From: Mactromeris polynyma
Lineage: Eukaryota; Mollusca; Bivalvia; Venerida; Mactridae
Length of the DNA stretch: 64,000 bases
Direction of reading: 5' to 3'
NCBI GenBank assembly: GCA_032209605.1
Contig: JASFXZ010000001.1
Coordinates: 35,034,619-35,098,618, forward strand
Both the position numbers and the translations under genes were made by a program. Below the pieces are notes generated by a model. The model did no database searches, was not told the origin of the DNA, and worked only from the letters and a program-made list of their open reading frames with translations. Numbering within the stretch: position 1 is the first letter of the stretch; each line of letters begins with the position of its first letter. This document shows, piece after piece, positions 1 through 12,904 of the stretch.

Positions 1-2867
1 CAACCACTCCCTAAATCTGGTGAAAAAAAGCTCCGACTTTTCCAGACGCAGACATATATATTAGCTCGTACAGACGGACAAACTGTCTGATTTTTCTAAA
101 ATTGCCATGAATGTGTAAAACGAATTGTGACAACATTGCATGCACAATTCCTGACCCTAAACCGGAAATAAGGTCCTAGCGACACCCGAATACACTAAAA
201 AATGTATATTTTCGGTCCCCGAGGTGGTACCAAAGTTCGAGCTCGGACCACCGTAGAGTTCGAACCCAGTACTTGTGTACTATATTGAATCGATAGATAT
301 TGAATCAAACTTTATAAGCATGTTAATTATATTCGTGAAATACGGTAATTTGTAGAGATATTGACTGTGAAAGTATTCAAGAATTTCCGTATAAACTCGA
401 TTTGGACCGAAAACTGTATAAAAATTTGGCCTGGAAAATCGGCATAACTTCCTTATATGGAAGTTGGTGCCCATGAGTAAATCCATGTGTCTACCTCCCG
501 TGGGTGGGCATCTTTTGAGACCAAGATATCCAAAATTGACCGATGTTTTGAATCGCTATGAAGGTCACTGAAATTAGTTTCATTTATGTATGGGCAAATA
601 TGTACCCTAGGTGGGTACCCAATATGTGAAATTTTCAAGGGGGGTCGCTAACTTTTTAATTGGTATAGGGTTACGTGTCAGGTCAATGTCAAAGATTATT
701 GACCCTGACACCTCATGAATTCCCCCATCAAACCCCGGGAGGGTTAGGTTTTAGTGGTCCAAATGTCCCTCCGAATTTGACCCCCATAGCTGATTACGTC
801 ATTAACCCTCCCGGGAATTGATGACATTTTAGTGCAAGTCTTATCAAGATCTACCTATATACGAAGTTTCATGAAAATCTATCGTGCCGTATAAATGTCT
901 AGTACGCGTATGTAACACTGCCAAATCACATCACAGTGATCGCCGCAATCACCGTTGCGCTTGAGGAAAGAGCAAGACGTATTTGGCACAACTTGATTAA
1001 TAAGGAGTGTTACACGAATCTTAAGTGAAATTCGCGAATTTGAGTTATTAAGTAACATAATAAGTGGACAACTAGATAAGATTCGTGTTACCACTTAAAT
1101 CTAGTGTGATACATCATAAAAGGGTAAGAGGTTGCAGTTCTCGGTACTTCCAGGCCTGTTTCTAGTTGTATGATATTTATCTTACCGAAAATTTATCACG
1201 AATATTAACTAAATAGCTAGATAATTATCGTAATAATTAAGTGGTTAACACGAATTAATTCGCGAACGCTATCATGCTAACTGGTGGCAGTAATATACCA
1301 CCATACACATCTTTTCAACTTTCACTTTCCATATGTATTACCGTTTAAAACACAATAAAACAATCTTTATCTTAAAATCAAGCAAGGTGACCTATCATTT
1401 TTATTTCATATTTTCATTCAGGCAGTGACGCTCATATAGTATACCAAGTTGTAAGAAATCTCTGCTCTAGAAAAAATATAATTAGCTTGTATAGATTTTG
1501 CTCTATATTCATATGAAATATTTACGTTTTAAATCGTCATTATCATAAAATCGAGCAAGGTGACCTATCATTTTTATTTCATATTTTGGTTAGATACATT
1601 ACACTGATCAAATATAAAAAGTTTAAAGGAAATCTATGCGAAAAAAACGGCCTTATTGTAGGATACGCCTTTTAAGTAAGTCCGGAAAATAGATGATATC
1701 GCGACGCTTAGTCAGGCTTATCACGTGGGCATGTGCCGTGAGATGAAACGGTCATGTGACCAAAGTGATATTTCAGGTACCATATTATGGGATCGAATAC
1801 CTGCAAGTGACAGGACAAAAACTTGTTCATGATGCTTAGGAGTGTACTGCGTAGTTATCAGAGCAGGACATCTATTTATCAAGTCTAATTCCGAGATGGA
1901 CGTACATGTATTAATCATTTTCCATAATTTCACTATCACATGGTATGAGTGGTATAGTCAGACATCGATTTATTAAACACAATGATTGCCCATTTTCTAG
2001 AATTGTAGAGATACCTCCATTTGATAACATAATCATTACACATGTTAAGCGATGTAGAAGTGTCATCGAATTTGATATCAGTTACATATCGCCTGCTACA
2101 GTTGTGCGAGAAATAGTATACCTATACTTTTAATAAAGCATATTAGTAGAATCGTGGTATTCAAGTTTGTTTAAACGAATATAAATATGGCACACCACGC
2201 CGCAACATGACAGGAATGTTATCAAATTATTTTAACTAGGTAAATATTTGTTTTTGTTTTATATATGTCGCATGAACCTGAGTAAAAAATATCAGAATAT
2301 CTTCTCCGCACTATTTCCATTCCAGGAATAGTATACATGAAAAACTCAATGCATGTACTCCTAAAGTATACAATCTTCTGCATAGCCATCACAAATAACT
2401 TTTTCATCAAAAGTGAAAATAACACCGCCATCGAAAGAAAGGAAGCAGGCGGAAATCGTGTCTGATTTTAAATTGGCAACTTGTAGTTCAATAATATAAT
2501 TTATAGGAGTAATAACAAAAACAACCATTGACTCTGGTACAGAGTACGAAGTTTGCTTGCACCAAGCGAGTCAAAGCTGGAAAAATCAAATCAAAAACAT
2601 CTACAGCATCTCGGTAACACAGCAACTGTATCATGAAGATTAATTATACTGCCCAAACATTCCTCTTGTTCCTTCTTCAACTGGAATCCAAATTCCCATT
2701 TTTCTGATGTTGAGCGTAAATAAATCTCAAACTCATTTAGCTCTGTTTTGAAATTTCAACGCGGACTATTTCTTACAGCGTATAAAATGATAACTTTTCT
2801 GAAAAAGTGAAGCATCCAGATCCAACCGAGGTTGTTCCGTAAGAATGGCTTGGGTGTTCCGATTGTA
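1..2867. other. Non-coding, no gene recognised
   Basis: AT-rich sequence with only short open frames that lack recognisable domains. A 13-bp inverted repeat around GGGAGGG/CCCTCCC lies near 735-817. The only other structure I can support is the direct repeat annotated at 1374-1587. Confidence 0.6.
1374..1587 (+). repeat. Spaced direct repeat, about 41 bp
   Basis: A roughly 41-bp block containing AGCAAGGTGACCTATCATTT occurs at 1374-1414 and again at 1547-1587, in the same orientation and nearly identical. The spacer is AT-rich. This could be a local duplication or the remnant of a short direct-repeat-bounded element. No coding capacity lies between the copies. Confidence 0.7.
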
Positions 2868-3855
2868 CATTCGCTTACACCGAGTGACGTTGTATTTGCT
2901 CGCACCGAGAGACGTTGTATTTGCTCGCACCGAGTGACGTTGTATTTGCTCGCACCGAGTGACGTTGTATACGAGCTCGCACCGAGTGACGTTGTATTTG
3001 CTCGAACCGAGTGGCGTTGTATACGAGCTCGCACCGAGTGGCGTTGTATACGAGCTCGCACCGAGTGACGTTGTATTTGCTCGCACCGAGTGGCGTTGTA
3101 TACGAGCTCGCACCGAGTGGCGTTGTATACGAGCTCGCACCGAGTGGCGTTGTATTTGCTCGCACCGAGTGGCGTTGTATTTGCTCGCACCGAGTGGCGT
3201 TGTATACGAGCTCGCACCGAGTGGCGTTGTATTTGGTCGCACCGAGTGACGTTGTATTTGCTCGCACCGAGTGGCGTTGTATACGAGCTCGCACCGAGTG
3301 GCGTTGTATTTGCTCGCACCGAGTGGCGTTGTATACGAGCTCGCACCGAGTGGCGTTGTATACGAGCTCGCACCGAGTGACGTTGTATTTGCTCGCACCG
3401 AGTGACGTTCTATTTGCTTAATTCTAATATAATTGAGTATGTCTTCTCGTTTTTCTTTTTTCTTTATTAACAAAGCAATGAATTGTGTTGGCACCGAGTG
3501 GCATTGTATTTGCTCGCACCGAGTGGCGTTGTATTTGCTCGCACCGAGTGGCGTTGTATACGAGCTCGCACCGAGTGGCGTTGTATTTGCTCGCACCGAG
3601 TGGCGTTGTATTTGCTCGCACCGAGTGGCGTTGTATACGAGCTCGCACCGAGTGGCGTTGTATTTGGTCGCACCGAGTGACGTTGTATTTGCTCGCACCG
3701 AGTGGCGTTGTATACGAGCTCACACCGAGTGGCGTTGTATTTGCTCGCACCGAGTGGCGTTGTATACGAGCTCGCACCGAGTGGCGTTGTATACTAGCTC
3801 GCACCGAGTGACGTTGTATTTGCTCGCACCGAGTGACGTTCTATTTGCTTAATTC
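2868..3855 (+). repeat. Minisatellite, 24-26 bp units around GCTCGCACCGAGTGGCGTTG
   Basis: About forty tandem copies of a unit with core GCTCGCACCGAGTGGCGTTG, followed by either TATTT or TATACGA linkers. The G/A variants (GTGGCG versus GTGACG) and the two linker types alternate in a pattern that repeats, showing a higher-order duplication. The array is interrupted once by an 80-bp AT-rich spacer at about 3400-3480. The same spacer sequence recurs immediately after the array at about 3834-3910. Long open frames on both strands here result from stop-free repeats and are not genes. An isolated unit lies far away at 51485-51510. Confidence 0.9.
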
Positions 3856-6800
3856 TAATATAATTGAGTATGTCTTCTCGTTTTTCTTTTTTCTTTATTA
3901 ACAAAGCAATTAAGTGTGTTGTCATTATTACAATGTTTACATAATGCGTGAATTGTGTATAGTGTCTTATATGTAACTCAATTTGAGTGGTGATATGTGA
4001 TATACATGTTTTAAGTTATAATCATTGTAGCTAGTAATATGTACGATGTTATATTAATGAGACTTATTAAACGAAATCAATTGAAGTTTGTGTCATGTGC
4101 AAGACTTTGTTTAGGAAGCTATTTGACAAACTTCATTTAGTTGCTATGGTAACAATAATAACTTCCAATATATTGGTCAATTACTATGTATGTGTAATTT
4201 GAGAATATATATATCCTTCCATATGATACTTGGAACATGAACATTTGTATACATGTGCATTTCTTGGGGTAGACACATTTAACACACATGTATTACCTAA
4301 TATGTACATCATTTATAGCGATCACTGATCGTGCTTTTTACTGTGTGTCTGTTTTTTCTATTGATAAAAGGAATGAACTCGCTAGAGCTTTCCATATGCA
4401 TCTGATATCCAATATAAGTATTGTTTAAATGCATCTTGCTGTATTTTGTAAATATTTTTATACAATAATTGGAATAAAACTGGTTAACATGGCAACATAA
4501 ATCTTGCTTATAGAGAAGTTAGGGCTTGCTCTTACAACTACTGCTTGAGAATTATGCATAACCTGAGTGGAATTTAGTACATAATCAAAACGCTGAAAGA
4601 ACTCAAGTTGTTCGGTGTTGAACCCTGGTTTTGTATTCAACACTTCCAAAGTCACAGAAAGTACGAATCATTATTGTCCATTAATGAGCCATTAAATTTA
4701 ATTGCAAAGTAAAGATTACTACCAGGGTTGAGTATGTTGTGCAGGTTACGCTCAGATGTTGAACTATGTTTTCTACAGATTCACTTACCTGTTATTCTTC
4801 GCCACTTCCGGATTTTTTTTGTTTTCGTATTAGGGCGAACAATTAAAAATCAGGATGAAAGGAAGAACAGTGTTATATGGGTATCCTTCTGTTGTTACCA
4901 TGGTGACCAATAACAATATATCTGAATTTTGACTTTTGCTTTATAATATATGGACATTGTACAGTCAGTTTGCATCCATTTTACAAGAACCATTTACAGG
5001 GCAAAAATTGACTCTTCGTGAGCCTAGGCGGTTTTTAAGTATACATATTTTGTCTGGTTATGAAATAGCTTTGAAGAATGCATGGCGTTTTTTGTTTGCA
5101 TGTAAATTCAACCAGTAATCAATGATATATGAGTACGAGGGTTCAAATGCAATGTTACTGGTTGTTATACTTTATGGTTACTATATGATGGTAGATTCTA
5201 CCCTTGCTTTATTCTTCTACAACATTTCTGCCACAGTCTCAAATTATGACGTCGTCATACTTATAACCATACCGTTAGTCATAAAATGGGTTACATTTCA
5301 AACATAAAAGTATTATATCTGTGTTCCTGTCTGTAAGTCGAGTTAGGCGAGTATGACTTACATTTCTTCGAATTTCAAATGAAACACAGAAGTTTTTGTA
5401 TACAAAATGCCACACATTTGAAAGAAAAAAGATGCGAGATGTAACAAACGAATCTCGCGTGTTTTCTTAGTCAATTAAAAAGGCGAAGGACGAGGTCGCG
5501 ATGGCTCTAACTAGATTCGGTACTTAAATGTAGTTTTCAGCACATTTAGCTCAACAAAGGTTTATAGAATATTTACAATATGTTTTACTTTACTTTACTT
5601 TACTTTATTCTCATCCGTACGAAGAGTGTGGCAAGACAAATGATCCATAATTTTGATTAGATTATTTTGCTTTCAATCAAGTTTGAATAAGCGACACTAT
5701 ACATAGTTTTTGTCGGTTACAAAAGTTTCAAGCAGCATATTAGCAAAAAGAAATTCAATTAGTTGATGTCGCTGGGTATTCGTTGGATAGGTTGACCGGA
5801 TATTCGAATACCAAAATTGCCATTCGTTGTCATCCCTAATAATTGTACTATAGGCCTACACCGGTTCCGAGTTTCTGGTATTATAAACGCCCATTAAGGC
5901 TCTCATGCAAGACTTCGTGTCGTCAGGTGAATTCTTTCTAATTGCTGCATTTATGATTATAGCTGTGAGAAGATATACGTACTTACAACCATTATATCAC
6001 ACAACACACGATAAGATACGGCTGTAAGGTTCCTGGGCAGTATCTATCGTTATCTACTATTTATGCGGACTATTTATGCAATTAAGATTTTGATCAAATT
6101 ATTCATACACTGATGAAAATATGACAATACTTGTTACCAGACAAACTTTAATGTCCCATTTCAAAGACATGACATAAGCGTGTTGATGAGTATCGTCAAA
6201 TGAACTTCAAAAAGTCATTGTTTCGCGTTTTTATGATGACAGTGACACAATGGTGACCTCAGTAGTTTCATGTCAATACTTTGGAAATGCTCAATAATGC
6301 AATTATGATACGATCTAGGGTATGTTACTTCGCGCTTATGGCAATATTTATCGAAATTAACTTTTGTTTGCACTTGAAAGATATATATTCCCTGATCACA
6401 AAAATAACTTTCATTTCAAAAGCTGACGCCCTAAAGTTATTTTTGAAAATATAAAAAAACAAAATAACCTAGGTAACGAAATATGTGTATACAAGTGTGC
6501 CTTCTAAATCTAGAATTCTGTTTTCATAGTACAAACGGCGAATTTTTCTCAAATAGAAAATAAGTACATGTAAGTGTATATTATTCTTCATGATAATGTC
6601 CTTATTACAGTCTCTCAGGTTCGGTCGAATACTCCTGGCTAAGTAAGACTTCCTCTCAGCCGAGTAAGTGGCAATAAATTACTTCCAATCAGGCCACATA
6701 CTCCCTATACCTTTCACAAACCTTCCCATAGCGGACGCCTTCCTTACCTTGACACGATATGTTAATGACACGCTCTGAAAGTATGGTGGTACTCTGTAAA

Positions 6801-8177
6801 GTCACAATAAGGGTCGAAAACATATTTTATTTTGAAGCGTCTGCGTTATCCAGAATATTCACGTATTTAAGTAAATATATACCTTAAAACTTAGTTGTTA
6901 ACATACTAGATTATAGTGTCCCATCAATTTGTAGATGATTCTAGTTTTGTTAAAACTCGCTGTATGTCGGCATTTGTTCCTGATTATATCAAACAGGTCA
7001 GCTTATACCGGGTTTTATACCATATGAAAAGCTATCTGTCCTAGAGGTAGAGGTGCACTGTATTGTGTTGTATGGCAATGAGTTTACAAGAGGAATAGCG
7101 AAAAATAAAGCATCGTTTGCTGCAAAGATCGCATAACAATTTCAGGGACTGCTTTTCTTCAACCGGATTTCGTCGTTGCCAGGCTTGCATAGATCTCGGA
7201 CTGCTCTCATGAAATAAGACTTAAATCCTTTCTGTAATATTTTATATAACACATAGAGTTTAGCATCCGTTGTTATAATTATGCCATGGAGTTTATAAAA
7301 GTCGTCGATGGAAATCTGTTATTGTAATTCCTTCATTTTATGCACCGAATATAAGTCAAAAATGTATCTTTAGCTAAAATATGATATCTAATCACATTAT
7401 ATTGCGCACAAACGACAAAAGAAATGCACTTCATTTTCAACAGTATTATAATTTACAAATTCTACTCTCAATGTTTTCACCTGTGTACCAACCTGTCTCG
7501 AAACGTAGAGGTAGTGTGTCACATATGAACCGCACCATTGTAGAACGTTCATTATTATTTAGATAGGTCAAGTACGTACGACTGTGTTTTCTGTCTCAAT
7601 GTGATGTTAAATAGTTTGTACGTCCGTAACTTTAAACTCTTCAGTTGCACACTATTTACCATTGTCATAGTCATGTTTTCTCATACCAGCTATATCTAGG
7701 TGAACAACTTATTGCGAGTTTGCATTACAAATTTTATATCACTACACCAGTTGTTCAAACACAAATTATTAGTACTGTTCAATGCTAATTACGTAATACT
7801 GTTGTTTCCCTATTTGATAAGTTGATTCCAATAACGTAACATGTTCATCCAGCGTCGAAATATACGAATACTTGGTAACCAGCCGACGTCACCTGAAACT
7901 GCATCAATGGGAACGAATCTATGAACTCAAAACTCTAACAGCAAGATTTTTCACATTGTCATTTTGTTGGAACTTTTTGAATCCCCACGTGGTTGTACAA
8001 TAATCTAAAATATTATCTACACAGTTATAAAATAGTTCCCCTTATGATCTGAAACCAAAGTCTTCCATATTGTGTATTTTACTGCTGATGCAGCATACAG
8101 CTTTACCAGTCCAATTAATCGGTCGGTCGGTCGGTTTTATAAATTTGGCCCTGTTTTGTTGTCTCAGGTGTTGTCTC
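3834..8177. other. Non-coding, spacer repeat then unremarkable AT-rich DNA
   Basis: The first 75 bases repeat the internal spacer of the preceding minisatellite. A short (TTTAC)n microsatellite lies near 5582-5606. I see no recognisable coding exon, RNA gene or mobile element in the rest. Scattered frames of about 60 codons have no domain signature. Confidence 0.55.
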
Positions 8178-8300
8178 ATATGTTTGACCTCCATTAGTGC
8201 CTTATGTTTTGTGGATTGTTGTTTTTCCGGAGATATGCGTGGGGATGCATTGTCTTATGTATGTGGCTTTCCCTGTAGTTACGTATTCTCTCTCTTTCAT
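8178..8300 (+). repeat. Interspersed repeat, copy 1 of at least 3
   Basis: A ~120-bp block running from a GTTTGACCTCC-like start through CCTTATGTTTTGTGGATTG to the tail ACGTATTCTCTCTCTTT. Nearly the same sequence occurs at 25505-25635, and a diverged, interrupted copy lies at 47690-47905. A shorter fragment with GGAGGCATTGTCTTATGTATG lies at about 30347-30372. All are in the same orientation. I do not recognise the family. It may be the end of a SINE or LINE. Here its tail runs directly into the next minisatellite. Confidence 0.8.
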
Positions 8301-9478
8301 ATGTTGGACAGTTGTCCAGTATTTTATATATCTATGTTCTACATGTATTGTTTTGTGTTTACTGTCTCTTATGTTGGACAGTTGTCCAGTATTTTATATA
8401 TATATGTTCTACATGTATTGTTTTGTGTTTTCTGTCTCTTATGTTGGACAGTTGTTCAGTATTTTACATATCTATGTTCTACATGTATTATCCTCTGTTT
8501 TCTGTCTCTTATGTTGGACAGTTGTCCAGTATTTTATATATCTATGTTCTACATGTATTATCCTGTGTTTGCTGTCTCTTATGTTGGACAGTTGTCCAGT
8601 ATTTTATATATCCATGTTCTATATGTATTATCCTCTGTTTTCTGTCTCTTATGTTGGACAGTTGTCCAGTATTTTATATATCTATGTTCTATATGTATTG
8701 TTTTGTGGTTTCTGTCTCTTATGTTGGACAGTTGTCCAGTGTCTTATATATGTTCTACATGTATTATCCTCTGTTTTCTGTCTCTTATGTTGGACAGTTG
8801 TCCAGTATTTTATATATCTATGTTCTACATGTATTGTTTTGTGGTTTCTGTCTCTTATGTTGGACAGTTGTCGAGTATTTTATATATCCATGTTCTATAT
8901 GTATTATCCTCTGTTTTCTGTCTCTTATGTTGGACAGTTGGCCAGTATTTTATATATCTATGTTCTACATGTATTGTTTTATGGTTTCTGTCTCTTATGT
9001 TGGACAGTTGTCCAGTATTTTATATATCCATGTTCTATATGTATTATCCTCTGTTTTCTGTCTCTTATGTTTGACAGTTGTCCAGTGTCTTATATATGTT
9101 CTACATGTATTATCCTCTGTTTTCTGTCTCTTATGTTTGACAGTTGTCCAGTGTCTTATATATGTTCTACATGTATTATCCTCTGTTTTCTGTCTCTTAT
9201 GTTTGACAGTTGTCCAGAGTCTTATATATGTTCTACATGTATTATCCTCTGTTTTCTGTCTCTTATGTTTGACAGTTGTCCAGTGTCTTATATATGTTCT
9301 ACATGTATTATCCTCTGTTTTCTGTCTCTTATGTTTGACAGTTGTCCAGTGTTTTCTGTCTCTTATGTATTGTCTTGTGTTTTCTGTCTCTTATGTTGGA
9401 CAGATGTCCAGTAATTTATATATCTATGTTCTATATCTATTATCCTGTGTTTTGTCTCTTATGTTGGACTATGTTTGA
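8301..9478 (+). repeat. Minisatellite, 70-bp and 66-bp units
   Basis: About seventeen tandem units begin with ATGTTGGACAGTTGTCCAGT and continue through a TATATATCTATGTTCTACATG segment to a CTGTCTCTT end. The first units are 70 bp. From about 9067 a 66-bp variant with ATGTTTGACAG predominates. The final units are truncated and degenerate. The 388-405 codon open frames across this array on the plus strand are products of the stop-free repeat. They encode a Leu/Cys/Tyr-rich periodic string with no known domain, so I do not call a gene. Confidence 0.92.
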
Positions 9479-10702
9479 ATACGTACGAAGTTCGGTGCAC
9501 CCTTTAACAAGGTTAAACCCCACATCGGCGTTTTTGCCTCGTATCTTCACTCATTATTTATTGTTTGTCTTGTGTCCCTTTTGCTATTGTAATTATGAAT
9601 ATTTCATTTCATTTCTATATGTGCTTTTAGGATGGTCGTGCTTTGAAAACTCGAGGTTTTAAGGTCAAATAAACTTATCATAATATCGAACCTTGCGCTA
9701 GTGCGTGTCCATTGCAACTGCCTATTTGATAAATATCACCATCATGTTGATCTCAGTATAAGTGCTAGGTTCATTGTTAGGTTTGCATTTGTTTAAATGA
9801 TATGTAGGGTACTTATCACTATATGGAGATTGGATATTTACGACAAATACGTTTACTTAGTGAACTTATCCAATGATACCAGTCGGTGGTTCTCGACAAA
9901 AAAATATTTTTGATAGATAAATGCATGTCGGTCAATTCCTATACATAGTTAGTGTTACTGTGTTTGTACCAGTTCGACTTTAAACATGTATCTGGCTCAT
10001 CTGAACATAAAATGTTTGAATTGGCTTTATCCAGAATTGTTGTTACAATGGCTAAAACATCTCTAATAGGAACCATTGCAATGTAAAACCGATTGAAAGA
10101 ATGTGTTTTTATCAAATTACAAACATTCAAAACCTCCTAAATAGCCTCATTTTTTTAAATTTTATGATATACAAACATCTTTCTTCAACAAATATGGATT
10201 AAAACATTATGAGTTGAGTCTTAGTTAATGCATGTTTATTGATGTTTTAACTATAGGAAATATATTTTACATGTTTGGTCAGATAAACAAATGAACACAA
10301 ATGAGCATAGTATAACTTTAAACATATTTATACATCATTCCACCACCACCCTCCCTTTCTACCATTTGATGTATATATTTCTTTCAAACCGTCTGCTCCA
10401 CGCATAGTTACATACCTTTATTGGTTCATTTGTCAACGCAACGAAGATGGGCCGAAACAAATTCGAATTTAAATTTCATATCTTTGAAGAACACATTTCT
10501 CTATTCTCCTTTAAATCATGTATTTACGTAATACATATATTTTTAAATTCTGGATTCAACCTTTACAGATTCCAACAAATTGATCAGGAAAGTATACTGT
10601 ATGTTGTATCAAGAGACCTTAAATTATCCAAACAGAAAAAATGGTGTTCATTAATAAAACAATTACTGTCTCCGACGTTAGGTTTTCATGAGGCGTGGTT
10701 CA
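9479..10702. other. Non-coding, nothing recognised
   Basis: AT-rich sequence between the 8.3-kb minisatellite and the 10.7-kb dispersed repeat. An 87-codon frame at 10447-10710 has no domain signature and no convincing splice context, so I leave it uncalled. Confidence 0.5.
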
Positions 10703-10983
10703 AATGCTAGCAGATCTCAAAATATGCACAAGTCCGATTCGGAGAAAGCTCCTGGCACCACAGTTCGCACAATATTGAAACGAAATCGAAGCCAACCTGC
10801 TGTAAAAGTGTTCTTACACGGTACCACATTCTCCGATATTCGAAATATGTCCGTTTAATAAAATTATCAAATAAAATATAAATCATACTCACGTGTGTAG
10901 AAGTAAACACAAGGCACAGCTGCACCACGGAAGTGTCGACAGCTAATTTTCTTTGCACCACCTATAAGTGGTGGAGCTGGCGT
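10703..10983 (-). repeat. Dispersed repeat, inverted partner of 42866-43118
   Basis: The reverse complement of this block matches 42866-43118 over nearly its whole length. It starts at CTACATAACGCCAGCTCCAC, passes a GC-rich imperfect hairpin (CCACCACTTAT...GGTGG) and ends at GAGATCTGCTAGCATTT. This copy has about 30 extra bases near 10763-10795. I see no terminal inverted repeats, coding capacity or clear target duplication, so the element type is unknown. Confidence 0.8.
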
Positions 10984-11281
10984 TATGTAGGCGTGATATA
11001 CACGAACGTATATGTAATTTTTGTAACCTGTTAGATGACGAGTACCACTTTGTCATATAATGAAACATTTATAGTGATTTAAGAAAACGATTGATACCAT
11101 TATACTTTTGGAGACGGTCTATTATGCATACATTTATTGATTAATTCTTAGAATACGCTTATTTTAACACATCTTAGTATATACATAGATAAAGCATTTA
11201 CAACAACATCAACTCTACTGTATAACATATATTAGATATGTTTGCTTGCATAACAAACAACAAAATATTGATCACTAATAT

Positions 11282-11458
11282 GATGTGTAAATGTATAAGT
11301 AATGTAAATGTTTATATGCTGGTATGTTAATATGTACCACATGTGTAAATGTATAAGTAAAGTAAAGGTTTATATGCAAGTATGTTAATATGTACCACAT
11401 GTGTAAATGTATAAGTAATATAATGTTCATATAAAAGTATGTTAATATGTACCACATG
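11282..11458 (+). repeat. Tandem triplication, ~60-bp unit
   Basis: Three adjacent ~60-bp units each contain GTGTAAATGTATAAGTAA and end with GTATGTTAATATGTACCACA. The sequence around them, to about 12.8 kb, is AT-rich non-coding DNA with nothing else I can support. Confidence 0.85.
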
Positions 11459-12904
11459 GGTCTATGACCTTCTAGTTGTTTAAAAATAAAACTTATCAAG
11501 CTTATGTACAACATCAATGTATCTCTCTTGTTGGGGTACAATTATAACTAGTTTTATAAAGTCTGAACCATTGCATAACTTTAGACTCATCGACATGATT
11601 CTTTGCATTTATCTGTGATCATTCTAATCTCTAGTCTTGTAATATAGTCCAATGTAGGCAAACATCAGGGTCTGGATCACGGCCCGGGATTATAATAGAC
11701 ACTTAAGTTTCAGGTACATTTCGTTTTTTTTCGAGTAACAAAGAAAAGATAAGAAAACGTATCCCATTGAAACTTCTGCAATTTTTGCATTTTGAGACAG
11801 GAATCCGAAAAAAACACGCCGTATGTTAAACATTTAACCGGATCTCACTCGTTGGAAATAAAGAAAAAACTCTCACTCGTTGGAAATAAACACTATGACC
11901 ATATTAGTCGGTCTCTTCACGGTATTTGCGGGGCCGAATTGCCGGTCCCAGTAATTGTAAAACTAGACAAAGTGTATAATAGAACCTACCTCTAGTTTAG
12001 TTTAAATACTTTGAGGTACTGTGAATATAAATTCGTTACATTTTTAGACAACACTTCATTTAAGCACCATATGATTGATACTATGAAATACAGAATATTA
12101 AAGGTGAACAAAAAGAAGAACCACATAACCATACAGCTTAAAACATGCTAAGGTTTTTTTGCTAAAAGAGTTTTTAATTAATTTTAATGAGATGGGACTG
12201 AAAAAAGCAATGTGACCAAAAATTAGATAGTTACACCATGATTCAAGTATTAAATGATTCTGTATAAAATGTTGTAATTATGTTAGTATTTGAATTTGAT
12301 TAATCAATAAGAATTTCAGAAATCTAGGCTATATGATAAGATTACTTGAATAATTACAAGGCAGTAATTACAGTGTCACCACAGAAATGTTATTTCGCTC
12401 TTGTTCCCCAATATACAACTTGACATATCAGATAGATACGGAGTCCGGTTAGTGCCACAATGAATGTTAACACACGACATTTGAATGCGACACTCGATAC
12501 GACACGCGACATGCTAAGCAACACGCGATATGGCTTATGACCTCAGACGACAATTGAACAAAGGAATGTCACATTATGGCACTGTTGTGTTTAGTTTAAA
12601 CATATTTTATTTACATACTATGAACATCATAATAATACAATACAATATATAACATTTTACATTAAACAAGTTTGTTCAGTAGTAATGTGAAAAGGATGGG
12701 ACCGAAAGCCAAAAACTTATATAGGTCTTCTCCTGAATATTGTACATTTCCAACAGGTACAAGATTGGTTTAGGTGAATATAATGTTTACAAAACTGTTT
12801 AAACTCTATTGTAAGTGTTTAAAAAATAAGCGTTTTTGAAAAAATAACTAAGAGAAAAGAAAAGGGAGGAGAGGAGAGAGGAAGCAAAGTGTAATGTTTA
12901 ACTG

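Noticed and set aside
2756..3852. Long open frames (up to 310 codons) on both strands
   Set aside because: They lie entirely within the 24-26 bp minisatellite, are open in several frames at once and encode only periodic strings.
2868..3855. CRISPR array
   Set aside because: Units are contiguous or separated by 2-4 linker bases rather than unique spacers, and the rest of the window is clearly eukaryotic.
8070..9478. Three overlapping frames of 334-405 codons resembling membrane proteins
   Set aside because: All three plus-strand frames are open because the 70-bp unit lacks stops. The hydrophobic periodic translation is a by-product of the repeat.
10447..10710. 87-codon plus-strand frame
   Set aside because: AT-rich chance frame without a domain. 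Its 3' end runs into the dispersed repeat.
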